Below, in pieces: positions 42,770 to 51,390 of a stretch of 64,000 bases of DNA. The notes under the pieces were generated by a model. It made no database searches. It was not told the DNA's origin and saw nothing but the letters and a program-made list of their open reading frames with translations. Position numbers and translations under genes: made by a program. The DNA is from Chitinophaga eiseniae (GTDB lineage Bacteria > Bacteroidota > Bacteroidia > Chitinophagales > Chitinophagaceae): positions 496,001 to 560,000 of the forward strand of contig NZ_FUWZ01000003.1 in the NCBI RefSeq assembly GCF_900167135.1. Direction: 5' to 3'. Numbering within the stretch: the stretch's first letter is position 1; every line of letters starts with the position of its first letter.

Positions 42770-43777
42770 ATGGATGATCAAAATACTATCAAACCCATTC
42801 CGGAACGCAAAATACTCCTGATAGAACGAGATGACCAGTATTTTACCCCTTTGGAACTGATCCCTGACGATTTCAACGATACGGTAATACCCTTTGCCCG
42901 TCAGTACTTCAAACAGGACAACGATTGCGACATGTTCTGCCAGAACATTAAAGTGAGAGATTTTTCTATCTGGCATCATGAGGTGCTGGCGAAAAAGAAT
43001 ATCCTGCTCACACCTTATTCACCCCGCCACATCCTGGCGCTACATTTTAACCAGGCTGACGCCGTGGTGGCGAATATCCACGGGAGAGGCGACTTCAACA
43101 TGGTAGGCCGGCAGATCTGCCTGTTCAACCTCCCGGAACAAATGCACACTGTTCCCGTGATTCCCGGTATACAGATCAGCAGTTTCCATATCAACATCAT
43201 CCCCGGTTGTATGGGCGCCCTGGTACGGGAATTCCCCGAACTCAAAGGCCTGCTGTCGAAAAAAATTACAGACCAGAGCGAACCGCTCAACCAGCGCGAC
43301 TGCACCACCAACATCGCCATCCAGCTGCTGCTGGATGTGATCAAGGAATGCCGGCTGATTGAAGATCAGGCCGAATGTATCCTGCGCCGCTGCTGTGTAG
43401 CGATCTTTAGCAACTACCTCTGCCAGGACGCCACTCCCGACGGTATCCAGCGCCCGGTAGACGACGACACGCTGATCAAGGTTTTTGGTTACCTGAAAGA
43501 CAACGTACATCTGGAATCTCCCCTGATGCATACGGCCTTTCTCTTTAACCTGCCCAGCGTTGTGCTGGCAGGCGCCTTCGAAAATATGTTCTACATTCCG
43601 CTGGAAGACTTCGCATTTCAGCAGAAAATGCTGAAAGCCTATGAACGGCTGGTATATGAAAATATTTCTCTCTCCGACATCGCCCACAGCATCGGTCTGC
43701 CGGATGAAAACGTATTCACCATCGCATTTATCAACTATTTCCATTGCGATCCCGTATACATACGGAACGCCCAATGA
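42770..43777 (+). CDS. AraC-family transcriptional regulator
   Basis: 335 residues. The N-terminal two thirds look like a ligand-sensing domain ('FSIWHHEVLAKKNILLTPYS', 'FNMVGRQICLFNLPEQMHTV'). The C-terminus has an AraC-type helix-turn-helix: 'KMLKAYERLVYENISLSDIA', 'SIGLPDENVFTIAFINYFHC', 'PVYIRNAQ'. The last helix is short compared with most family members. No obvious target lies next to it, although the upstream drug exporter is one candidate. Confidence 0.8.
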   Translation: MDDQNTIKPIPERKILLIERDDQYFTPLELIPDDFNDTVIPFARQYFKQDNDCDMFCQNIKVRDFSIWHHEVLAKKNILLTPYSPRHILALHFNQADAVVANIHGRGDFNMVGRQICLFNLPEQMHTVPVIPGIQISSFHINIIPGCMGALVREFPELKGLLSKKITDQSEPLNQRDCTTNIAIQLLLDVIKECRLIEDQAECILRRCCVAIFSNYLCQDATPDGIQRPVDDDTLIKVFGYLKDNVHLESPLMHTAFLFNLPSVVLAGAFENMFYIPLEDFAFQQKMLKAYERLVYENISLSDIAHSIGLPDENVFTIAFINYFHCDPVYIRNAQ

Positions 43778-43915
43778 CCATGTCCTATTCATTTGTCCGC
43801 TGCTGCCTGAAAAAATACTTCAGGCGGCAGGCGGAATATCTCCTTTTTTCATGTGTTCCTTACCACTGTCTGAAGATTAACCTACCTTTAAGGACCAGAC
43901 TAAAACCTTCCCCAT

Positions 43916-44278
43916 ATGGCTTTTGATGAAAAAATGGCGGACCGCGTAAGAGAACTGATAGCACCAGTTACCCACAGCGTGGAAGAAAAAAAGATGTTCG
44001 GTGGCCTCTGTTTTATGGTCGATGATAAAATGTGCGTTGGCGTAAAAGCAGACCAAATCATGCTGCGCATCGATCCTGAGCTCACCGACGGCGCATTGGA
44101 GGAAGAAGGTTGCACCCCTATGGTCCACGGCGGCAAAATAATGCCCGGATTTATTTTTGTAGACAACGCCGCACTACACACCCAAAAACAGCTGGCACAC
44201 TGGGTGAACAGGGCCCTGGCATATAATAAGTTCGCAGCCCCATCTAAAAAGAAAAAGACCGCCGCTAAAAGAAAGTAG
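43916..44278 (+). CDS. TfoX/Sxy N-terminal-domain protein
   Basis: 120 residues. 'VEEKKMFGGLCFMVDDKMCV' and 'PELTDGALEEEGCTPM' through 'GFIFVDNAALHTQKQLAHWV' match the TfoX N-terminal domain. The full-length competence regulator also has a C-terminal domain, absent here. Stand-alone forms are frequent in Bacteroidota and of unknown role. The lysine-rich tail could contact nucleic acid. Confidence 0.88.
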   Translation: MAFDEKMADRVRELIAPVTHSVEEKKMFGGLCFMVDDKMCVGVKADQIMLRIDPELTDGALEEEGCTPMVHGGKIMPGFIFVDNAALHTQKQLAHWVNRALAYNKFAAPSKKKKTAAKRK

Positions 44279-44348
44279 CTGTTCCGGGCCGCCAGTAGGG
44301 CGATTTACAAATGTTTTTCTATCTTTAGCGCCCCCCTATAGTGATAGC

Positions 44349-44585
44349 ATTATCATTTTTAACACCATCCTCTTTGTAATGATCGGCCTGCAGATCGTGC
44401 TCATGCCATTCCTAAAAAACTACTGGCTCACCGGCCTCTTCGCCGTGGCTTTCGTTTTGGTGGCCAGGGCCATGAGCATCTACCTCCCTTCATCACTGCT
44501 GAAAAAATCATTGAAAACAACCTACAAAGGCATTACTATATTGGTATGGGCCGGACTTAGTGGGGGCAACAGGATGGCCGTATAA
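44349..44585 (+). pseudogene. Remnant of a CPA1 Na+/H+ antiporter
   Basis: The frame through the ATG at 44379 reads 'NTILFVMIGLQIVLMPFLKN', 'LTGLFAVAFVLVARAMSIYL' and 'ITILVWAGLSGGNRMAV', then stops. This is the late transmembrane part of a CPA1 antiporter, where intact proteins read 'NAILFVLIGLE' and 'TWGGLRGGISVALAL'. The similarity already starts before the ATG, upstream of which the frame breaks, and the protein ends within the conserved GGLRGG segment. Only about 75 residues of an expected 400 or more remain. The old terminator still follows. Confidence 0.7.
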
Positions 44586-44597
44586 ACGGTTGTAAAA

Positions 44598-44645
44598 AAG
44601 AAGATGGCATTTCAGCCCAGTTTGAAACGCCGTCTTCTTTTTGCA
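44598..44645 (+). terminator. Terminator downstream of the antiporter remnant
   Basis: An imperfect hairpin: AAGAAGA/TCTTCTT, GGC/GCC and TTTC/GAAA pairs from 44598 to 44639, followed by TTTTTT-like sequence. It isolates the remnant from the kinase/Thg1-like pair. Confidence 0.55.
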
Positions 44646-44738
44646 TATAGGCACGATCACTTGTTCTACCTGCCTGCTTTCCAGCCTGCCTCTGAAATGG
44701 AATGAATTTTTTCCGTTCTTTTCCCTATTTTCCCTCCC

Positions 44739-45185
44739 ATGGAGACAATTATTTTCTGCGGGATACAGGCTACAGGGAAATCAACATTTTATCAGCAACA
44801 TTTTTTCCATTCCCATCTGCGTATCTCGCTTGACCTTCTTAAATCAAGATACCGGGAAGACCTCTTCCTCAAAGCGTGTTATAAAAGCCAACTGCCGTTC
44901 GTAGTAGATAACACCAATCCTGGGAAAGTGGACCGTCTGAAATATATACAACTGGCGAAACAACATAAATTCAGGTCCATCGGCTATTATTTCCAATCAC
45001 ACATAGAAGATGCATTGCAAAGAAACAGCCGGCGCAGTGGAAAAACCTGTATCCCTGAAATTGGCATCAGAGGTACTTTCAAGCGCCTGGAGCCCCCTTC
45101 TCCTGATGAAGGTTTCGATGAGCTGTATTATGTAACAATTAACGACAACAGTTTTGTGATAAAACCTTGGGGTTATGAAATTTGA
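44739..45185 (+). CDS. Polynucleotide-kinase-like P-loop protein
   Basis: 148 residues. Walker A 'GIQATGKST' (residues 8-16) is followed by 'LRISLDLLKSRY', whose Asp32 occupies the place of the general base of T4-type 5' polynucleotide kinases. 'FVVDNTNP' (54-61) and an arginine-rich lid 'LQRNSRRSGKT' are typical of this AAA_33/Pnk-like group, as is the ending 'PSPDEGFDELYYV'. There is no phosphatase or ligase domain. It probably phosphorylates 5'-OH RNA ends. The stop overlaps the start of the Thg1-like gene by 11 bp, so the two are made together. Codon use is more A/T-rich than in neighbouring loci. Confidence 0.78.
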   Translation: METIIFCGIQATGKSTFYQQHFFHSHLRISLDLLKSRYREDLFLKACYKSQLPFVVDNTNPGKVDRLKYIQLAKQHKFRSIGYYFQSHIEDALQRNSRRSGKTCIPEIGIRGTFKRLEPPSPDEGFDELYYVTINDNSFVIKPWGYEI

Positions 45186-45930
45186 GGAACTCGACAAAAA
45201 GATACGGATCTATGAATCGGCCAACGACATGGTCGTTTTACCGGGAATGTATATAGTAGCCCGTGTGGACGGCCGTGGTTTTACCCGGCTGACAAAAGAA
45301 ATACATCCTTTTGAAGCCCCCTTTGATGAACGGTTCCGGGACTATATGACAGAAACCGTAAAGCACCTGATGAACACAGGGTTTAATATCGTCTACGGGT
45401 ATACACAAAGTGATGAAATTTCCCTTCTGTTTCATCCAGATGAAACAGCCTTTTCCCGCAAACATCGAAAATACATCTCTATCCTCGCCGGAGAGGCTAG
45501 CGCCAGGTTCTCCATGTTACTGGGTAGTGTGGCCACTTTTGATTGCCGTTTGTCTGAGTTACCCAACAAGCAACTGGTGAGCGATTACTTCCGCTGGCGC
45601 CATGAAGATGCACACCGGAATTCCCTCAGCGCTCACTGTTACTGGCGCCTGAGAAAAGAAGGGCTTTCCGTCAAAGCGGCCACTGAAAAGATTGAACGAC
45701 TAAGCAATGCTGATAAGAATGAGCTGCTGTTCCGTTACAATATTAACTTCAACGACCTGCCTTCCTGGCAGAAAAGAGGTATCGGTGTGTATTGGCGCGA
45801 AGTGGAAAAAAAGGGCTTAAATCCTGTACAGGAGCGCGTTGTTACCACAAAACGAAGAATCCTGCATACTGAATATGAGCTGCCCATGAAAGATGAGTAC
45901 AACGATTTTGTCCTGCAACGGATTCCTTAG
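45175..45930 (+). CDS. Thg1-like 3'-5' RNA polymerase (TLP)
   Basis: 251 residues. The palm domain shared with Thg1 is clear: 'VARVDGRGFTRLTK' with Asp32, and 'YGYTQSDEISLLF' with Asp80/Glu81, the three carboxylates that bind two metal ions. Eukaryotic Thg1 adds G-1 to tRNA-His and carries a HINNLYN motif. Here the matching place reads 'NSLSAHCYWRL', so it belongs to the bacterial Thg1-like group. Those enzymes extend 5'-truncated RNAs in the 3'-5' direction using the other strand as template. Pairing with a 5' kinase suggests tRNA repair. A terminator follows 25 bp after the stop. Confidence 0.9.
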   Translation: MKFEELDKKIRIYESANDMVVLPGMYIVARVDGRGFTRLTKEIHPFEAPFDERFRDYMTETVKHLMNTGFNIVYGYTQSDEISLLFHPDETAFSRKHRKYISILAGEASARFSMLLGSVATFDCRLSELPNKQLVSDYFRWRHEDAHRNSLSAHCYWRLRKEGLSVKAATEKIERLSNADKNELLFRYNINFNDLPSWQKRGIGVYWREVEKKGLNPVQERVVTTKRRILHTEYELPMKDEYNDFVLQRIP

Positions 45931-45955
45931 TAACGCCTGTTAGTACAGAAGTTCA

Positions 45956-46010
45956 ACAGCGCGTGCCTCTCAGCTTTACAACCCAGGGAACACGCGCTGT
46001 CTTTTATTTT
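45956..46010 (+). terminator. Terminator of the kinase/Thg1-like unit
   Basis: ACAGCGCGTG (45956-45965) pairs perfectly with CACGCGCTGT (45991-46000), with a 25-base loop, followed by CTTTTATTTT. It reaches into the stop region of the convergent GH3 gene. Confidence 0.75.
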
Positions 46011-48160
46011 ATAACAACGTTGCGCGTCAGCTTAAACTCGGTGGACGATGATCCGATATGTACACCGTAAGTTCCTTTATATAACTTCCAGCGCTGCTGC
46101 TGCAGGTCCCACTTCTGCAATTCAGTCATGGGTATCTCCAGCGTTACAGCTTCCGTTCCGCCTTGTTTTACATGCACCCGCTTAAATGCTTTCAGCTCTT
46201 TCAGCGGCATCCGCTCCTGGTTGGGATAAGTGATATACGCCTGCAGCACCTCATCACCATCCATACTGCCGGTATTACGTACGTGGACGGTCATACGAAT
46301 AGTGTCATTCGCTTTATAACCCGCTGCCGGCGGTTGTTGCCAGTCATAAGCAAAGGTGGTATAGCTCAGGCCAAAACCGAAAGGATAAGCCACCTTACCG
46401 GCAAAATAACGGTAAGTGCGGTTTTTCATGCTGTAGTCCTTGTAATCCGGCAGGTCTTTAAGCGACCTGTAAAAGGTGACCGGGAGGCGCCCTGCGGGCG
46501 AATACTTTCCGAAGATGATATCCGCGAGTGCATTCCCCCCTTGTTCTCCAGGGTACCACGCGAAGATGATCGCGTCGGCATATGGTTCAATGGCGGAAAC
46601 ATCTACTGCGCTGCCGGCCGTTACCACGGCAATGATCGGCTTTTTATGCGCCGCCCTTAGTTTCTGCATAAAAACCACTTGCGAACGGGGAAGGCTCAAC
46701 GAATTTTTATCTCCTCCCGAGGCAGACAGGAAAGCATCTCCCTCTTCTCCTTCCAACAGCGGCGTCAGTCCTATTACGGCAACGGTCACATCGCAGTTCT
46801 GGGAAGCCCAGATACCACCGAAATGCAGCGTATCGGTAAAGTCACATCCCTGGTCGTATTGCAGTGCCATTCCCGGTCCGGCGGCTTTACCAAGGCCGGC
46901 GGTAAACGTCACCATATTGCCGGACACGCCGTGATAGTTGCCCATCAGCGCTTCCAGCGAAGCGGAGTTGGAACCGGTGACCAGCATGGAAGCGTACTTG
47001 TCGGCCCGCAGCGGCAATACGCCGTTGTTTTTCAGCAGCACCATGCTCTCCCTGGCGGCCTGCAATGCCAGTGCCGTATGCCAGGCGTTGTTAACACTGT
47101 CGGCCCCGTAACCGCTGTAACGGCTGGTCTCCGGCGCGTCGTACAGCCCAAGCTTCATTTGGGTACGCAAACTGGCGCTCAGCGCACTGTCCACCTCCGC
47201 TGGTTTCAGCCAGCCTTTATCGATCGCTTTTAAAACATCGTCCTGTAAGATATTGGCGCAATCCAGGTTAACACCGGCTTTGATAGCCGCGGCAGCCACC
47301 TCTTCGCGCGTAGGAATAGCCTTATGGCGCAACCAGATGTCATCCAACGCCCAGCAGTCGGTCACCACCTGTCCGCCAAATTTCCATTCCTTCCGCAGGA
47401 TGTCCTGCAACAGCGTGTTACCGGTGCAGCATGGCTGACTGTTTACCCGGTTGTAGGCGCACATGATGGACTCCACATGACCGTCCACCATTTTCTTAAA
47501 AGCATACAGGTAAGTCTCCCGCAGGTCTTTTTCGTCCACGATAGCATTAAAGCTGTGACGGTCCGCTTCCGGTCCGCTATGCACCGCAAAATGTTTGGCA
47601 CAGGCGGCCGTCTTCAGCGCTCCCTGCTCGTCGCCTTGTAAGCCCTGTACAAAGGCGCCGGCCATAACACCCGTCAGATAAGGGTCTTCCCCGTAAGTCT
47701 CCTGGCCCCGGCCCCAGCGGGGATCGCGGAAGATATTGATATTGGGCGTCCAGAAATTGAGGCCCATATATTGCACATGGCGTCCGGCAGCCACCGCCAG
47801 GTTGTACTTGGCGCGTGCTTCCGTGGAAATGGAGGCTGCCACCTCCTTTGCCAATGGCGCATTAAAAGAAGCCGACAGGCCCACCGCCTGCGGAAACACG
47901 GTAGCCTCACCGCCACGGGCGATACCGTGCAGCGCTTCATTCCACCAGTTATAGGCAGGGATGTGCAACCGTTCAATAGCGGGACTGTTATATCCCAGCA
48001 GTGAAATTTTTTCGGATAACGTCAACGTATGCAGCAGATCGTTCACACGCTGGTCCGTCGGCGCGCCTGCCTTCCGGAACAGTGGCTGTTCCTGTGCATA
48101 CAAAGTTCCCACCGGTAGCAGCGCCATCGCATATGCCAGCAGTTTTCTTTTTTTCAACAT
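46004..48160 (-). CDS. Secreted glycoside hydrolase family 3 (beta-glucosidase/xylosidase type)
   Basis: 718 residues with a signal peptide (1-22). 'PAYNWWNEALHGIARGGEAT' and 'FRDPRWGRGQETYGEDPYL' are typical of GH3 β-xylosidases and β-glucosidases. The nucleophile is Asp268 in 'VVTDCWALDD' and 'KHFAVHSGPEADRH' carries substrate-binding residues. The second domain ('FAWYPGEQGGNALADIIFGK') and a C-terminal fibronectin-III-like domain ('VHVRNTGSMDGDEVLQAYIT') follow. No PA14 insert was seen. It releases terminal sugars from plant-type oligosaccharides, probably in the periplasm. It is monocistronic. Confidence 0.94.
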   Translation of the reverse strand: MLKKRKLLAYAMALLPVGTLYAQEQPLFRKAGAPTDQRVNDLLHTLTLSEKISLLGYNSPAIERLHIPAYNWWNEALHGIARGGEATVFPQAVGLSASFNAPLAKEVAASISTEARAKYNLAVAAGRHVQYMGLNFWTPNINIFRDPRWGRGQETYGEDPYLTGVMAGAFVQGLQGDEQGALKTAACAKHFAVHSGPEADRHSFNAIVDEKDLRETYLYAFKKMVDGHVESIMCAYNRVNSQPCCTGNTLLQDILRKEWKFGGQVVTDCWALDDIWLRHKAIPTREEVAAAAIKAGVNLDCANILQDDVLKAIDKGWLKPAEVDSALSASLRTQMKLGLYDAPETSRYSGYGADSVNNAWHTALALQAARESMVLLKNNGVLPLRADKYASMLVTGSNSASLEALMGNYHGVSGNMVTFTAGLGKAAGPGMALQYDQGCDFTDTLHFGGIWASQNCDVTVAVIGLTPLLEGEEGDAFLSASGGDKNSLSLPRSQVVFMQKLRAAHKKPIIAVVTAGSAVDVSAIEPYADAIIFAWYPGEQGGNALADIIFGKYSPAGRLPVTFYRSLKDLPDYKDYSMKNRTYRYFAGKVAYPFGFGLSYTTFAYDWQQPPAAGYKANDTIRMTVHVRNTGSMDGDEVLQAYITYPNQERMPLKELKAFKRVHVKQGGTEAVTLEIPMTELQKWDLQQQRWKLYKGTYGVHIGSSSTEFKLTRNVVIK

Positions 48161-48293
48161 GCTAAAAGCCTTAAATTGTATATGAAATTAATTCCCGTCG
48201 TACACCGCAAGTTATCGTGTTTATATTGTAAATAAAACGGGCACCGGCGGTTTGTTCAGTAAGAATCAGCAATTAATAAAATAGTATAGAAAG

Positions 48294-49421
48294 ATGGAAG
48301 CCAGCAATCACAAATGGGAACAGATAAGAGCCGATTTCCCGGTGTTCAGTAAATATACCTACCTCTTCACCAATGGTGGCGGCCCGGTGAGCAAACCGCT
48401 GGTGACAAAAGCAACAAAGTTACTGACCGATCTGAGTGAGCAGGGCCGAGGGGTCATGTCTTCCTGGGACCCGGAAGTGCAACAAATCCGCGCGGCTTTA
48501 GCCGGTGTTGTGAATGCATCTCCTTCGGAGATGGCCTTCATCACCAATACCGCCCAGGCCATGGGACTGCTGACGGGCATGTTCCCTCAAACGTTTGAAA
48601 TCCTCACCATGAAAGATGATTTCCCCACCAGCTTCGTACCATGGATACATCACGGGCATCCCGTACGCCTGGTGCAGCCGGAGGCTAACGGCGCCCTGCC
48701 CGTCAGCGCTATCGAACAACAAATCACTTCCAATACCCGCATACTGATCCTCAGTCACGTGATGTTCCGCTCAGGCTACCGCCACGATCTGGCAGCCATA
48801 GGCGCTTTATGCAAAAAACATGGATTGATACTGATCGTAGATGCCACCCAATCATTCGGCATCAATGAAATAGATGTAAAAGCCTGTAATATCGATATTC
48901 TTATTTTCCACACCTACAAATGGGCAGCAGCCGGTTACGGCGCCGGCGGCATGTACGTATCTCAGCAAATACTGGAAAAATATCCGCCTAAAACAATGGG
49001 CTGGTACAACGTGACCTATCCTAACCCGGACTTTGATATCACGCAGGACTATACGCAGTTTACACCGAAAAAGGACGCCACCGTATTTGAACAGGGCACA
49101 CCGGCCTTCCTTAATATCCTGCTGCTGGGCGAAGCCCTGCGGTATCTCGAAACCATCGGCATTGCAGACATTAACCACTATATACAAACGCTGATCTCCT
49201 ACCTGCATCAACAGGCAAGGGCGCACCAGGTCGAAGTGCTCTCTGATTTCGATCCACCGCATCTTTCATCGATACAACGGCTGAAGATATCACCGGAACA
49301 AAACCAGCGGCTGGTACAACACAACGTGATGGCCCGCTATAAGAACAATATGCTCACGGTGGCGCTCAACTTCTATAACAACAAAGCCGATATCGACGCC
49401 CTTTTTGCCGTGCTGCAATAA
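48294..49421 (+). CDS. Class V aminotransferase-fold PLP enzyme
   Basis: 375 residues. 'TNGGGPVSKPLVTKATKLLT', 'FITNTAQAMGLLTGMFPQT', 'ILILSHVMFRSGYRHDLAAI', 'DATQSFG' and the Schiff-base lysine in 'FHTYKWAAAGYGAGGMYV' match the class V family. This family includes cysteine desulfurases, isopenicillin-N epimerase-like enzymes and the ergothioneine C-S lyase EgtE. Which reaction is done cannot be read from the sequence. It is divergent from GH3 and ends directly beside the convergent DUF1634 gene. Confidence 0.86.
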   Translation: MEASNHKWEQIRADFPVFSKYTYLFTNGGGPVSKPLVTKATKLLTDLSEQGRGVMSSWDPEVQQIRAALAGVVNASPSEMAFITNTAQAMGLLTGMFPQTFEILTMKDDFPTSFVPWIHHGHPVRLVQPEANGALPVSAIEQQITSNTRILILSHVMFRSGYRHDLAAIGALCKKHGLILIVDATQSFGINEIDVKACNIDILIFHTYKWAAAGYGAGGMYVSQQILEKYPPKTMGWYNVTYPNPDFDITQDYTQFTPKKDATVFEQGTPAFLNILLLGEALRYLETIGIADINHYIQTLISYLHQQARAHQVEVLSDFDPPHLSSIQRLKISPEQNQRLVQHNVMARYKNNMLTVALNFYNNKADIDALFAVLQ

Positions 49422-49817
49422 CTATATTTTCAGGCCGCCGAACATACTGAAGAGAATAATGCCTAACACCACCAGCGTGATCACCACGTACATCCTGTCT
49501 TTCTCCACGGCGAAACCAATGAGGGAAAAGCAGATGCGGAGAATGGGCGTCGCCAGTAGTACCAGGGCACCGAACTGTATGATGGCAGAAGGTTTGAAGG
49601 TCGTCAGTCCGTGGAAGATGCCACTGAACGTCGTGTATTCTTTTCCTTCCCCGGTAAACGTACCATAATCGGGAATACTGTCCGCCCCGTGTTTGGCCAG
49701 GTAAAAGATACCGCCCACAAAAGCAATGGCGCTGGCCGTGATCACGCCGGTACGCAGCACCTGTCCAACCAGTAAAGCAATGTCTCTGTCGCCGGTGAGT
49801 GTTTTAATAAGTTTCAT
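49422..49817 (-). CDS. DUF1634-family membrane protein
   Basis: 131 residues with three membrane segments ('VGQVLRTGVITASAIAFVGG', 'IQFGALVLLATPILRICFSL', 'MYVVITLVVLGIILFSMFGG'). DUF1634 proteins are almost always encoded next to TauE/SafE permeases, as here (9-bp gap), and probably form part of the same transporter. The exact role is unknown. Confidence 0.88.
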   Translation of the reverse strand: MKLIKTLTGDRDIALLVGQVLRTGVITASAIAFVGGIFYLAKHGADSIPDYGTFTGEGKEYTTFSGIFHGLTTFKPSAIIQFGALVLLATPILRICFSLIGFAVEKDRMYVVITLVVLGIILFSMFGGLKI

Positions 49818-49826
49818 GGTCTGTGT

Positions 49827-50660
49827 TTAAAACTGGTGATGTAATCCGTTGTAGATCATTTCCAGCGCCACAAAAGAAATGGCCGCGCAAAAAATGTAAC
49901 GCAACGTTTTGGGGTTCATCACAGTGAGCAATCGTGCACCGGTAAAAGCACCGCCCAGAACACCCAGCACCACCGGGAAAGCGATGCCCGGATCTATATA
50001 GCCGCGCTGCAGGTACACAACAGCACTGGCTGCCGCCGTAACGCCGATCATAAAATTGCTGGTCGTGGTGCTGACCTTAAACGGTATCTTCATCGCGCTA
50101 TCCATAGCCAGCACTTTCAGCGCGCCGGAGCCAATGCCCAGCAATCCGGACAGGACGCCAGCCAGCAGCATGATGGAAAAACCACCACCAATATTTTGCA
50201 GCTTGTAGGATACCTCACCCTGCGGCGTAGGATAACTGCCGTTCAGTTTTAAAACGTAAGACAAGCGGCTGCCTTCCTGCAAAGCATGTTCATGTTTCTT
50301 GCGGACGGTCATCAGCGCAGAAAAAATCAGCACCACGCCAAAGAGGACCGCGATGGTGTTGGTCGGCGTAAAGACCGCTATCAGCGCCCCTCCTACCGCC
50401 CCTAATGTAGTAGCGATCTCCAGGAACATGCCCAGCCGCACGTTGGTGATGCCCTCTTTGATATAAGCCGATGCCGCGCCGGACGAATTGGCGATGGAAG
50501 CCAGCAGCGCCGCCCCGATAGCGTAACGGATATCTACATGAAATACCAGCGTCAGTAACGGGATAACGACCACCCCGCCGCCCAGCCCTGTCAGGGAGCC
50601 CAGAAGGCCCGCCACGTAAGCACCTGCCAGGAGTATCAGGCTGAAAATAAGTATGTTCAT
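49827..50660 (-). CDS. TSUP permease (TauE/SafE family)
   Basis: 277 residues with about eight membrane segments and two copies of the family repeat: 'GLLGSLTGLGGGVVVIPLLT' near the start and 'LSGLLGIGSGALKVLAM' in the middle. TauE/SafE permeases move small sulfur- or carbon-containing anions such as sulfite, sulfoacetate or other organic acids. The gene lies 11 bp after a GntR/FadR-type regulator and 9 bp before DUF1634, forming a compact inducible transport operon. Confidence 0.92.
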   Translation of the reverse strand: MNILIFSLILLAGAYVAGLLGSLTGLGGGVVVIPLLTLVFHVDIRYAIGAALLASIANSSGAASAYIKEGITNVRLGMFLEIATTLGAVGGALIAVFTPTNTIAVLFGVVLIFSALMTVRKKHEHALQEGSRLSYVLKLNGSYPTPQGEVSYKLQNIGGGFSIMLLAGVLSGLLGIGSGALKVLAMDSAMKIPFKVSTTTSNFMIGVTAAASAVVYLQRGYIDPGIAFPVVLGVLGGAFTGARLLTVMNPKTLRYIFCAAISFVALEMIYNGLHHQF

Positions 50661-50671
50661 CTGTCAGAATT

Positions 50672-51325
50672 TTAGTAGTTGTTGTCCAGGATATCTTCCA
50701 TGGCCTGCCGTGATAACTTCACGTTACCGCTTTTAACAGCTTCATACAGCTGTTCATGCAGATGATGGCTGATCGCAAAATGACTGATGCTTTCTGTGTC
50801 CCGCTTGGCAAAGAAGTCGCGGATCACAGCGGTGAAGCTGCGATAGAGGTCCGCCAGCACATGGTTACCGCTGGCTTTGGCGATAGCCGTATGAAACGCG
50901 ATGTCCGCTTCCATACACTCCCGGTACTGCTGCTCCAGGATCGCCTTTTTACGCAGGTCGAGGTATTTTTTCATTTCTGTCAGCGACGCCCTGGTATGAT
51001 GCTGCGCCGCCAGCTTCACGATTTCATAGTCCAGCATGCGCCGTACCTGGTTGATCTCTTCAAAATCCGCACGCCGCAACCGCTGGTCCAGCGACTCTGC
51101 CTGCACCGTCTCACTCACATACGTGCCCGATCCCTGCTGCACACGCAATACGCCCGACATGGCAAGTGTTTTTATCGCCTCCCGGATAGTGGAACGCCCC
51201 ACGGCGTACTGCACCATCAGCTCAGGTTCTGTCGGTATCTTCTGCCCGGGTTTATAAATCCCCTGTGAGATGTCTTTCTGGATAGCGTTGATGACGCGGT
51301 TGGAAAGTTTCGATGTCTGGTCCAT
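50672..51325 (-). CDS. GntR-family transcriptional regulator (FadR/FCD subfamily)
   Basis: 217 residues from the ATG at 51325; a TTG three codons upstream is unlikely. The winged helix ('QKDISQGIYKPGQKIPTEPE', 'YAVGRSTIREAIKTLAMSGV', 'QQGSGTYVSE') is followed by a helical FCD domain ('RMLDYEIVKLAAQHHTRASL', 'MEADIAFHTAIAKASGNHV', 'ISHHLHEQLYEAVKSGNVKL'). It heads the TSUP operon and probably senses the transported acid. A palindrome just before its promoter element is the likely operator. Confidence 0.93.
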   Translation of the reverse strand: MDQTSKLSNRVINAIQKDISQGIYKPGQKIPTEPELMVQYAVGRSTIREAIKTLAMSGVLRVQQGSGTYVSETVQAESLDQRLRRADFEEINQVRRMLDYEIVKLAAQHHTRASLTEMKKYLDLRKKAILEQQYRECMEADIAFHTAIAKASGNHVLADLYRSFTAVIRDFFAKRDTESISHFAISHHLHEQLYEAVKSGNVKLSRQAMEDILDNNY

Positions 51326-51330
51326 CAATT

Positions 51331-51390
51331 TCAAAATTTGAAAATTTGAAAATTTGAAAATTCAGAAATTTGAAAATTCAGAAATTTTAA
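51331..51390. repeat. Short repeats in the leader of the GntR gene
   Basis: TTTGAAAA-type units (9-bp period AAATTTGAA at first, then variants containing TTCAG) run from 51331 to about 51390. They fill the whole space between the predicted -7 element and the start codon, so the leader is almost entirely repeat. Confidence 0.75.

Noticed and set aside
45175-45930. tRNA-His guanylyltransferase (THG1) in the strict sense
   Set aside because: The HINNLYN motif needed for tRNA-His recognition is replaced, and bacteria normally encode G-1 in the tRNA-His gene. Thg1-like protein is the safer name.
51331-51390. CRISPR or phage attachment site
   Set aside because: The 9-bp A/T repeats have no spacers and no integrase is nearby. 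They are a simple repeat in a leader.
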